Below are positions 7,513-14,085 of a stretch of DNA of 14,461 bases, piece after piece. A program made the position numbers and the translations under genes. Position 1 is the first letter of the stretch. Each line of letters begins with the position of its first letter. The DNA is from Coxiellaceae bacterium (GTDB lineage Bacteria > Pseudomonadota > Gammaproteobacteria > Coxiellales > Coxiellaceae), in contig JABABC010000158.1 of the NCBI GenBank assembly GCA_014238445.1, positions 1 through 14,461 of the forward strand, read 5' to 3'. The notes beneath the pieces were generated by a model, which was not told the origin of the DNA, did no database searches, and saw only the letters and a list, made by a program, of their open reading frames with translations.

Positions 7513-9038
7513 TAATACCTCAACTTAATTCCCCACTGACCCAGTACTTGACCTAGCGTATCATCTAATTCTAGTAAATCATTCAATAAGCTAATACGGT
7601 ACGAAACCAAGCTCGACTGCGACTCAACGTAACTGGTTTGAATCGTTGAAACATCTAAAGCCGTTGCTTTTCCGTATTTAAATTTCAACTGAACATTATC
7701 TAAAGACATTTTTTGCAACTCAACAGACTGTTCGCCAATAGGGATTTGCTGCTGATCATACGTAATAGCTTGATATTCTTTTTGAACCTGAATCATTAGA
7801 TCCCGCTTGGATTGCTCTAACTGTGCCTTCGCTTCTTCATAATCGATCTTTGCAGACACTAATGCTGACTGGTCCTGCAAATGATCGATAGGAACACTAA
7901 CATTTAATGAAAACTGAGGATCTGAAGCGCTGACATCATCAATAGACAGTGGCGCCCCTGTCGCCCCCTGCGTAACATCTAATTCCTGATTAACTTCAGC
8001 ATTAACCGACCACTTCATGTCATTCTTTGCTGTTAATATCGCTCGCTTTTTCTGCTCTAATGCAATCAAATCTTTCTGATAATCAAGATTCTTCTTTAAT
8101 GCCTGCTGTATACACACTTCCATTGAAGGCAAATTAACTGCTGAAACCGAAACGGTTTTATTCACTGAAAACTTAGACCAAGGCGAAACACCTAATTGAC
8201 TTAAAAAATTCTGATATGTCGTTTGAACAGAGTTTAACTGTGATTGATAACTCAACTTTGCAGAGGCCAGGGTAGCCTGCTGTTGAACCAACTCACTTTT
8301 TGCTAATTTACCCGCCTTATAACGCAAACCATCATCTTGTGTTGCTTTTTCCGTGGCTTCTAAATTCTTTTTATCAATGACTAAATTTAATTCTGAACTC
8401 ACTAAGCTTCGATAATCTGAAACTACCGCCATCACCACACTCGTAATGGAAGACTGGTAATTTAACTTAGCAATCTTTTCATTATCCATTGCATTGAGAT
8501 AAGGCACTTCAGCAACCGTACCAAACCCTTTTACCAAAGGCTGCGTCACATTCAATGACGTCGTCTGATTCCCAGACATATCATTCCTATTGGTAACAGA
8601 AAATGCCGTTCCCATTGTTGTTTCCAGTTTCGCTCTAGGTGTCACGTCATAAATAGGCTGATGATTATTCTGATACGTTTGATTAATATCCAGTGTATAC
8701 TGAGGCTGAAAAGTATAGCTTGCGATCTCTACATTATATTTATCCATCACACGTGCTAGCTGAGCACTGAGCACATCGGGGTTATTACGCAGCGCCAATA
8801 AAATAGCATCGTTTAAATTTAAATATTTCCCAGAAAAAGTAGCAGGAGCTCTGCCCTCACTCGAAGAAGCCACCTGAACCACGCCCACAGAACTATCCAA
8901 AACAACGGGGATAACCTCAGCCGGCAAACCCAAATGTGCCATCGTTGCTTCAGGTATAGGTAAAATCACATTAGCATTAGACAATACAGCCACTGGCAAT
9001 AGACTAACGAGCACCCCTATGAATTGATATTGCCTCAT
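7512..9038 (-). CDS. TolC-family outer membrane efflux protein
   Basis: Outer-membrane channel component of the tripartite exporter, 508 residues. A signal peptide is visible at about 1-22 (hydrophobic core FIGVLVSLLPVAVL, probable cleavage after SNA). A 40-50 residue linker follows before the first outer-membrane efflux (OEP) domain, which begins near LNDAILLALRNNPDVL. The two OEP repeats contain long Gln/Lys/Ala-rich helices; the second repeat starts near MEVCIQQALKKNLD. The motifs LKFKYGKATALDVSTIQ and RYKAGKLAKSELVQ are the matching conserved turns in each half. It is the first gene of the exporter set and overlaps the adaptor gene by one base. The ATG at 9038 is preceded by a GGAAAA ribosome site. 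Having its own TolC homologue suggests a dedicated channel, although sharing with other pumps is possible. Confidence 0.92.
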   Translation of the reverse strand: MRQYQFIGVLVSLLPVAVLSNANVILPIPEATMAHLGLPAEVIPVVLDSSVGVVQVASSSEGRAPATFSGKYLNLNDAILLALRNNPDVLSAQLARVMDKYNVEIASYTFQPQYTLDINQTYQNNHQPIYDVTPRAKLETTMGTAFSVTNRNDMSGNQTTSLNVTQPLVKGFGTVAEVPYLNAMDNEKIAKLNYQSSITSVVMAVVSDYRSLVSSELNLVIDKKNLEATEKATQDDGLRYKAGKLAKSELVQQQATLASAKLSYQSQLNSVQTTYQNFLSQLGVSPWSKFSVNKTVSVSAVNLPSMEVCIQQALKKNLDYQKDLIALEQKKRAILTAKNDMKWSVNAEVNQELDVTQGATGAPLSIDDVSASDPQFSLNVSVPIDHLQDQSALVSAKIDYEEAKAQLEQSKRDLMIQVQKEYQAITYDQQQIPIGEQSVELQKMSLDNVQLKFKYGKATALDVSTIQTSYVESQSSLVSYRISLLNDLLELDDTLGQVLGQWGIKLRY

Positions 9039-9084
9039 GATTTTCCAACACCCCCAACCGACGACTCCAGTCTACCATTAATTC

Positions 9085-9114
9085 ACTGTACTTCATGAGC
9101 AGGGACAACCACAA
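9085..9114 (-). promoter_or_regulatory. Weak candidate promoter for the exporter-trk operon
   Basis: In the 96-bp gap between priA and the TolC gene, the minus strand shows TTGTGG (9114-9109), an 18-bp spacer and TACAGT (9090-9085). This matches the sigma-70 consensus at only about 7 of 12 positions. It is the best candidate I could find in the gap. No terminator is visible after priA, so read-through from priA is an alternative source of transcription. Confidence 0.2.
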
Positions 9115-9134
9115 ACCCCTTTAAGCGACGAGGA

Positions 9135-11330
9135 CTATATTGTCTCCACCGGATCCACATCCACAGACCACTGACATCGACCTCGTAATGGGTGCTGATC
9201 GCCAGCTTGTACACAACGTTTGACACCCTGCTGCAATACACTACGTTGAGAAGACTGCAAAATAATCTGATAACGGTAACGGTTCGCTCGCTTTGCCATA
9301 GCCGCCGATATCGGGCCAAACACTGACAATGCTCGATCTAAAGATCCCCCAGCAACCACTAAATCCTGTAAAAAAGCTTGGGCATGATTGGCGTCCTTGG
9401 CTTCAGCCCTAACAATCGCCTGATAAGCATAGGGTGGCAGTCCAGCCAGTTCTCGCTCCTCCCCCAATGCTTGTGCAAAAGCAGGGTACCCCGACGCCAA
9501 TAATGTCTGTAGTAATGGATGCTCTGGATGATGCGTTTGAATCAGCACGCGACCCGATTTTTCACGACCAGATCGGCCTGCCACCTGCAAGATCTGCTGC
9601 CCCATATGCTCCAGCGCGCGAAAATCGGTACTGTATAAAGCACCATCAGCATCCACAATACCCACCAATGTTACACCTGAAAAATGATGCCCTTTGGCAA
9701 CCATTTGCGTTCCTACAATAATATCAGCCTCACCCGAATGAACTTGCCCTAAAACGGCATCCAATCGCTTTTTAGAACTCACCGTGTCACGGTCAATGCG
9801 CACTATCACAGCTTGTGGAAATTGAGACTGCAGCACTTCCATCAACTGCTCTGTACCTACTCCCACTGGCATCAGCTCAGCTTGCTGACACTGCTGACAG
9901 TACTGCAACAATGGCCACGTTCTCTGGCAGTGATGGCAACGCATTTGATGCTTCGCTTGATGGACGGTTACCGACGCATCACATTGCTGACAAGGCACTA
10001 CCCAACCACATTGATGACACAATAATGCAGGTGCATAGCCTCGTCGATTTAAAAATAGTAGAACCTGCTCGCTCTTATCGAGTGTTCCCTGAATACCCGA
10101 TAACAATGATTGACTCATACCCCCTACTAATGGCTGCTCACGAATATCAATGCACTCAGGCGGCCGCAAGTGGCCTCCACCCACACGTTGAGATAACGCT
10201 AACGACTGATAGCGGGATAAACGTACATTATGCAACGTTTCCAAAGAAGGTGTTGCCGAGCCTAAGACAACCGATATATTTAACTGATGCGCTCGTTTCA
10301 CTGCGACATCCCGTGCAGAATAACGCAAGCCTGACTGCTGTTTAAACGAACCATCATGTTCTTCATCCAATACTATCAATCCAAGCTTAGGTAATGGTGC
10401 GAATAAGGCGGAACGTGTGCCTAATACGATACACGGGCGATCAGATTGAGCTTGCAGCCATCGTTGTGCGCGCTGCTTTTGAGACAACTGTGAATGCATC
10501 ACAATAACCGGCACATTAAAGCGCTCACTGACGCGTTGCTGTGTTTGCGGAGTCAATCCTATTTCAGGCACAAGCAGCAAAGCTTGCTGACCGGCTTGCA
10601 AAACCGCGGCCATACATTGCAAATACACTTCGGTTTTACCACTCCCGGTAACACCTTGAAGCACAAACACCTCAAAGTCTTTACAATCTGAAATAGTATC
10701 AATGGCTTGCTGCTGCTCTGTTGTCACTGCAAATTTAGGTGGCACACAAGTTGGAATTGACGGTGAATTTTCAGCTTCAACAGACGCCACCCAACCTTTC
10801 TCACAACTAGCATGCAGGGTACTTCGCTTCACACCCTGATCTTGTAATGCTTTTAAAGATACAGGCTGATCGGCTACTAATAGGCTATCCAATAACTGCT
10901 GCTGCAATCGAGCTCGCTGCGTGAGCGTCTTAACCGCTGCTCGACCAGCTTCCGTTAAGTGGTAACACAATGCACGCTCCACCTCAGGCATTAACCCATC
11001 GCGCAACAGCTTCGGAAGCAACCCACACACCACTTCGCCAATAGGTGCATGGTAATAGTCACTCACCCAGCGCAATAGCTTGAGCTGCACTGAAGACAAT
11101 AAAGGTTGTGTATCAATCCATTCGATGGCCGGCTTTAATTGTTTCTTTGACAACACCGACTCTGACAATACTGCAACCACGACACCAATGACGGTACGAC
11201 GCCCCAAGGGCACTTGAATACGACAACCAATACATCCTGAATCTACGGATTGATTTAAGGCTGGCAAATAATCCAATGCCCCCCGCAACGGGGACGGCAC
11301 TGCGACTTGTAATATACACCCTTGATACAC
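9135..11330 (-). CDS. priA: Primosomal protein N', replication restart helicase PriA
   Basis: 3'-to-5' superfamily 2 DNA helicase that recognises stalled forks and reloads the replicative helicase. It has 731 residues, full length for the family. Order: N-terminal 3'-DNA-binding domain (about 1-105) beginning VAVPSPLRGALDYL, winged-helix region, helicase core with Walker A GVTGSGKT (226-233), DEEH box (322-325), GSATPS (358-362) and a motif VI-like QVAGRSGRE (582-590). The zinc-binding insert has all eight cysteines: C438, C441, C447, C450, C465, C468, C478, C481. The C-terminal domain is present. The start is GTG, supported by an AGAGGA ribosome site 7 nt upstream and by alignment with known PriA N-termini. 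It lies 27 bp after the EamA gene on the same strand. Nothing in the sequence links its function to the exporter downstream. Confidence 0.97.
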   Translation of the reverse strand: MYQGCILQVAVPSPLRGALDYLPALNQSVDSGCIGCRIQVPLGRRTVIGVVVAVLSESVLSKKQLKPAIEWIDTQPLLSSVQLKLLRWVSDYYHAPIGEVVCGLLPKLLRDGLMPEVERALCYHLTEAGRAAVKTLTQRARLQQQLLDSLLVADQPVSLKALQDQGVKRSTLHASCEKGWVASVEAENSPSIPTCVPPKFAVTTEQQQAIDTISDCKDFEVFVLQGVTGSGKTEVYLQCMAAVLQAGQQALLLVPEIGLTPQTQQRVSERFNVPVIVMHSQLSQKQRAQRWLQAQSDRPCIVLGTRSALFAPLPKLGLIVLDEEHDGSFKQQSGLRYSARDVAVKRAHQLNISVVLGSATPSLETLHNVRLSRYQSLALSQRVGGGHLRPPECIDIREQPLVGGMSQSLLSGIQGTLDKSEQVLLFLNRRGYAPALLCHQCGWVVPCQQCDASVTVHQAKHQMRCHHCQRTWPLLQYCQQCQQAELMPVGVGTEQLMEVLQSQFPQAVIVRIDRDTVSSKKRLDAVLGQVHSGEADIIVGTQMVAKGHHFSGVTLVGIVDADGALYSTDFRALEHMGQQILQVAGRSGREKSGRVLIQTHHPEHPLLQTLLASGYPAFAQALGEERELAGLPPYAYQAIVRAEAKDANHAQAFLQDLVVAGGSLDRALSVFGPISAAMAKRANRYRYQIILQSSQRSVLQQGVKRCVQAGDQHPLRGRCQWSVDVDPVETI

Positions 11331-11337
11331 GACCCTA

Positions 11338-11343
11338 TCCTCT
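11338..11343 (-). promoter_or_regulatory. Ribosome binding site of priA (supports the GTG start)
   Basis: AGAGGA on the minus strand lies 7 nt before the GTG at 11330. It is the clearest Shine-Dalgarno sequence near the PriA N-terminus. No in-frame ATG fits the conserved N-terminus, so this site decides the start. Confidence 0.65.
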
Positions 11344-11357
11344 AGCAGAACACACGA

Positions 11358-12278
11358 TTATTGTCGTTGAAAACGCTGCGTCACTAACACGATACTGACT
11401 AAAATTAACCCCATAGCCAACCACTGTATGACATTAAATTGCTCTTGAAATAACAACCACCCCCAAAACAACCCCGTTAACGCAACGACACCTGCCACTA
11501 AACTGTAATAGACCGAGCCTGATAATTGAATCAGTCGAAAAAAGACGACATAACCCAAACTGGATAATACCATTTCCAAAATAATCACTTGATCAACACG
11601 CCGCCATGGCGATACCAGCGGGTAAAAGGCGTGTGTTGCGACCACGACAGGTAACAAAACGATAAACGCTGCCATCAACATACCCACCGCTAAAGTAATG
11701 GATGACAACTGAGGCGGACGACGACGCGCGGTATACACGGCAATCGCGGCAAAACATAATGGGCTCAGCAACGATACCAATACCCAGCGCATAGAATGCA
11801 CCTGACTCAAATCCAATGATTGCGACACAAACACTAAAACCATCAACCCAACCACACAGAGCACAATCGCAGTGGCACGTAAAAAATGGAAGGGTTCATC
11901 TGAACATAACCATGCAATCCCGTACGTCAATAAAGGCGCCGTATTCACTATCACCGCTAATAAGCCCGCGGGCAAATGTGCACTGACGATGTACATCGTG
12001 GTATTCGGAATTGCAATACCCAACAACCCTGTCACTGCAAAAAAACGCCAAGCTGATAATTGGCGCAAATCAGCTAATACGGTTCGACAACAAATAACCC
12101 CTAACAACACCGCAGGGCCTAAAGTTTGCCAAAAGGCATAGCCCAAAGGAGCGACACCGTGCGTCATGGCATAGCGAGCCAAGGCATAACCGGACCCCCA
12201 CAACACCCCTAACGACACCAACAACAACATGGACTGATAAGCTCGGCGATTGACCACTTTGAACACCTGCACTAACAC
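11358..12278 (-). CDS. EamA-family (DMT superfamily) transporter
   Basis: Inner-membrane drug/metabolite transporter superfamily protein of about 306 residues, with roughly ten hydrophobic segments forming two EamA repeats. The first repeat starts LLVSLGVLWGSGYALARYA and the second ends LFQEQFNVIQWLAMGL, both typical of the family. Substrate is unknown; members export amino acids, nucleobases and other metabolites. The start is uncertain. The longest frame begins with GTG at 12278, and further GTG codons lie at 12272, 12266 and 12257; the first ATG is at 12230, close to the first helix. None has a strong ribosome site, though AGGTG a few bases before the GTG at 12257 is possible. It is transcribed divergently from efp and may be co-transcribed with priA. 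Confidence 0.85.
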   Translation of the reverse strand: MLVQVFKVVNRRAYQSMLLLVSLGVLWGSGYALARYAMTHGVAPLGYAFWQTLGPAVLLGVICCRTVLADLRQLSAWRFFAVTGLLGIAIPNTTMYIVSAHLPAGLLAVIVNTAPLLTYGIAWLCSDEPFHFLRATAIVLCVVGLMVLVFVSQSLDLSQVHSMRWVLVSLLSPLCFAAIAVYTARRRPPQLSSITLAVGMLMAAFIVLLPVVVATHAFYPLVSPWRRVDQVIILEMVLSSLGYVVFFRLIQLSGSVYYSLVAGVVALTGLFWGWLLFQEQFNVIQWLAMGLILVSIVLVTQRFQRQ

Positions 12279-12385
12279 GAAACAAAAGTGCTTGCATGCT
12301 AACGGAATTCACATCATCACACCACCCTGACCAACAAGTAACCACACCGCCCAGCTCTCACGCACCCTTCACTCAATGCCGCACA

Positions 12386-12414
12386 TTGCTCGCCTAGAAA
12401 CAACTTGTTATGAT
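12386..12414 (+). promoter_or_regulatory. Promoter of efp-epmA (extended -10, sigma-70 type)
   Basis: TTGCTC (12386-12391) and TATGAT (12409-12414) are separated by exactly 17 bp. A TGn extended -10 element (TG at 12406-12407) precedes the -10 hexamer, which matches five of six consensus positions. Transcription would start near 12421, giving a 5' leader of about 28 nt before the efp ATG. Confidence 0.65.
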
Positions 12415-12437
12415 GTTCCCCGCTTTCAATCACCGCC

Positions 12438-12444
12438 AAGGGGA
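12438..12444 (+). promoter_or_regulatory. Ribosome binding site of efp (decides the start)
   Basis: AAGGGGA lies 4 nt upstream of the ATG at 12449. The frame is open further up to ATG codons at 12410 and 12413, but these fall within the predicted -10 box and upstream of the transcript start, so the ATG at 12449 is the true start. Confidence 0.75.
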
Positions 12445-12448
12445 CAGC

Positions 12449-13018
12449 ATGGCTCAATACAGCACTAATGAATTTCGTTCAGGACTCAAGGTGATGCTCG
12501 ACAATGACCCATGCAGCATTATCGAGAATGAATTTGTAAAGCCCGGCAAAGGCCAAGCCTTTAATCGCGTTAAATTACGCAACCTTAAAACGGGTCGAGT
12601 GCTTGAAAAAACCTTCAAGTCGGGTGAATCTCTACCGGCTGCCGATGTCATTGAAATGGACATGCAATACCTCTATTTCGACGGCGAGTTTTGGCACTTT
12701 ATGGTTCCAGACACCTTTGAACAATATTCCGTTGGGGAAGCAGCCCTAGCCGATGCGAAAGCCTGGTTGAAAGAACAAGACACGTGCACTGTCACGCTAT
12801 GGAATGATGCACCGATGTCGGTCACTGCCCCTAACTTTGTACAGCTTAAAATCACAGAAACGGATCCTGGCTTAAAAGGTGATACTGCCAGCGGTGGTAA
12901 CAAACCAGCCACACTTGAGACGGGCGCAGTCGTTCGCGTGCCCTTATTTGTTGATGAAGGTGAAGTTATCAAAATCGATACTCGCAACGGCAGCTACGTT
13001 TCCCGCGTTAAAGAATGA
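12449..13018 (+). CDS. efp: Translation elongation factor EF-P
   Basis: EF-P binds between the P and E sites of the ribosome and relieves stalling at polyproline stretches. With the ATG at 12449 the protein has 189 residues, the usual length, with the three beta-barrel domains of the family. Similarity to E. coli EF-P is visible throughout: EFVKPGKGQAF in domain I, YLYFDGEFWHFM in domain II and TDPGLKGDT...GAVVRVPLFV in domain III. The residue that is beta-lysylated, Lys34, is present in PGKG (33-35 are GKG), with Pro32 rather than the Arg32 context of EF-P types that are rhamnosylated. This agrees with the EpmA gene directly downstream. The stop TGA overlaps the epmA start (ATGA). The gene has its own promoter and ribosome site. 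Confidence 0.97.
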   Translation: MAQYSTNEFRSGLKVMLDNDPCSIIENEFVKPGKGQAFNRVKLRNLKTGRVLEKTFKSGESLPAADVIEMDMQYLYFDGEFWHFMVPDTFEQYSVGEAALADAKAWLKEQDTCTVTLWNDAPMSVTAPNFVQLKITETDPGLKGDTASGGNKPATLETGAVVRVPLFVDEGEVIKIDTRNGSYVSRVKE

Positions 13019-13962
13019 TTGATTGGCAGCCCAGCGCCACCCTTGACACGCTCAAACAACGCGCCAGGATATTACGTCAGATTCGTGATTTTTTTTATAA
13101 GCGCGGCATTATGGAAGTGGAAACACCCATACTCAGTCAACACACCGTGACTGACCCCTATATCGATAGCTTTGCGATTGCCGACCATCACCCGAGGTAT
13201 TATTTACAAACCTCCCCCGAATATGCCATGAAACGCTTGCTAGCAGCCGGTAGCGGACCTATTTTTCAAATCAGCAAAGCCTTTCGTCGAGAAGAACAAG
13301 GCGCGATGCATAACCCTGAGTTCACGCTACTCGAATGGTATCGCCCGGGATTTACACACCTGGATTTAATGGATGAAATCGATGCGTTATTGCAAACCAT
13401 TCTTCATACCCAGCCGGCTCAAAAAATCACGTATCACGATTTATTTCAATCGCACTGCGCCATTAACCCGCACACCTGTCAATTAAGTGAACTACACACC
13501 CTCGTCCAACAGCACCTCACCATAACAACCATCAACGAATTAAACCGTGATGATTGCCTCAACTTACTCTTAACTCACTTGATCGAACCCACGCTCGGTC
13601 AAAACGCCCCCACGTTTATTGATGACTACCCGGCATCACAAGCCGCTCTTGCTCGTATACGACCTGAAACACCCGCTGTCGCAGAACGGTTTGAACTCTA
13701 CGTTCAAGGTATCGAACTCGCCAATGGCTTTCACGAACTACAAGATGCCAAAGAACAATTGCAACGGTTTGAAAATGACTTACTCACCCGACAACAATGT
13801 CACAAAGATCAACCGGATATTGATCAACGATTTATCAGCTCACTCAAGGTTGGATTACCTCAATGCGCAGGCGTTGCTCTCGGTATTGATCGACTGATCA
13901 TGCTAGCGAGTGCTGAAACTCAACTGAGTAAAACATTAAGCTTTAATTGGATGAATGCGTAA
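13015..13962 (+). CDS. epmA: Elongation factor P--(R)-beta-lysine ligase EpmA (GenX/PoxA/YjeA)
   Basis: This lysyl-tRNA synthetase paralogue activates (R)-beta-lysine and attaches it to Lys34 of EF-P. It has 315 residues and consists only of the class II catalytic core, without the tRNA anticodon-binding domain of LysRS, as expected for EpmA. Motif 1 region: RGIMEVETPILS (30-41). Motif 2: FRREEQGAMHNPEF (90-103). Motif 3: GVALGIDRLIML (286-297). The amino-acid-binding segment GIELANGFHEL (232-242) is intact. The N-terminus WQPSAT matches E. coli EpmA, which supports the start. The ATG overlaps the efp stop by four bases (ATGA), so its translation is probably coupled to efp. The aminomutase EpmB, which makes beta-lysine, and the hydroxylase EpmC are not in this window. 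Confidence 0.96.
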   Translation: MIDWQPSATLDTLKQRARILRQIRDFFYKRGIMEVETPILSQHTVTDPYIDSFAIADHHPRYYLQTSPEYAMKRLLAAGSGPIFQISKAFRREEQGAMHNPEFTLLEWYRPGFTHLDLMDEIDALLQTILHTQPAQKITYHDLFQSHCAINPHTCQLSELHTLVQQHLTITTINELNRDDCLNLLLTHLIEPTLGQNAPTFIDDYPASQAALARIRPETPAVAERFELYVQGIELANGFHELQDAKEQLQRFENDLLTRQQCHKDQPDIDQRFISSLKVGLPQCAGVALGIDRLIMLASAETQLSKTLSFNWMNA

Positions 13963-13970
13963 CTACCCCT

Positions 13971-13986
13971 GTTTTCTTAAGAAAAC
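13971..13986. repeat. Perfect 16-bp palindrome after epmA
   Basis: GTTTTCTTAAGAAAAC reads the same on both strands and begins 9 bases after the epmA stop. As RNA it could form a 6-bp stem with a TTAA loop. Only two of the six pairs are G:C and no T-run follows directly, so it would be a weak terminator; a protein-binding site is an alternative. The sequence is certain, the role is not. Confidence 0.45.
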
Positions 13987-14026
13987 CTTAGATTATCATT
14001 TTTAACAGAAAACAAAGCACTCTCCC

Positions 14027-14055
14027 TTGTGCACAACGCAAAACGTCTTTATAAA
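14027..14055 (+). promoter_or_regulatory. Candidate promoter of the unknown terminal gene
   Basis: TTGTGC (14027-14032), a 17-bp spacer and TATAAA (14050-14055) form a plausible sigma-70 promoter. The -10 matches five of six positions, the -35 only three. It would give a leader of about 24 nt before the ATG at 14086. The -35 lies within the palindrome TTGTGCACAA (14027-14036). Confidence 0.4.
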
Positions 14056-14085
14056 CTTAATCTTCTCCAAATTTAAGATATCATT

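Larger units (their letters stand above)
12279..12448. other. Divergent intergenic region between the EamA gene and efp
   Basis: A 170-bp spacer that holds the efp promoter and ribosome site on the plus strand. I found no convincing sigma-70 promoter for the EamA gene on the minus strand; the best attempt (TTGGTC, 17 bp, TGAATT) is poor. A short dyad, AACAA-C-TTGTT at 12399-12409, sits inside the spacer of the efp promoter and could be an operator or chance. Confidence 0.5.
13963..14085. other. Dyad-rich intergenic region between epmA and the last gene
   Basis: A 123-bp A+T-rich spacer. It contains a perfect 16-bp palindrome just after the epmA stop, a second copy of one arm further on, a 10-bp palindrome (TTGTGCACAA) and a possible promoter for the next gene. 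No canonical terminator with an adjacent T-run is present; a TTTTT run at 13999-14003 is 12 bases beyond the first palindrome. Confidence 0.5.

Noticed and set aside
8813..8824. TTTAAATTTAAA direct repeat/palindrome within the TolC gene
   Set aside because: It lies inside a continuous, conserved coding frame (around KYLNLND) and is explained by A+T-rich codons.
9004..9096. A 30-residue open frame on the minus strand (starting MKYSELMVDW) in the priA-TolC gap, overlapping the TolC start
   Set aside because: There is no ribosome binding site upstream of its ATG, it runs out of frame into the TolC signal peptide, and the protein has no features. A leader peptide is conceivable but unsupported.
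9815..10345. A 176-codon open frame on the plus strand, opposite priA
   Set aside because: It lies entirely antisense to the PriA helicase core and zinc region, which is fully conserved in the other frame. The predicted protein has no recognisable domain. It is an antisense shadow.
11281..11293. Perfect hairpin CCCCG-CAA-CGGGG near the 5' end of priA
   Set aside because: It encodes the conserved PriA segment PLRGAL and no T-run follows it. Codon constraints explain it well enough, and a regulatory role has no further support.
13015..13962. Possible reading of epmA as a truncated lysyl-tRNA synthetase pseudogene
   Set aside because: Absence of the anticodon-binding domain is normal for EpmA. 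All catalytic motifs are intact, the length fits, and the gene sits directly behind efp.
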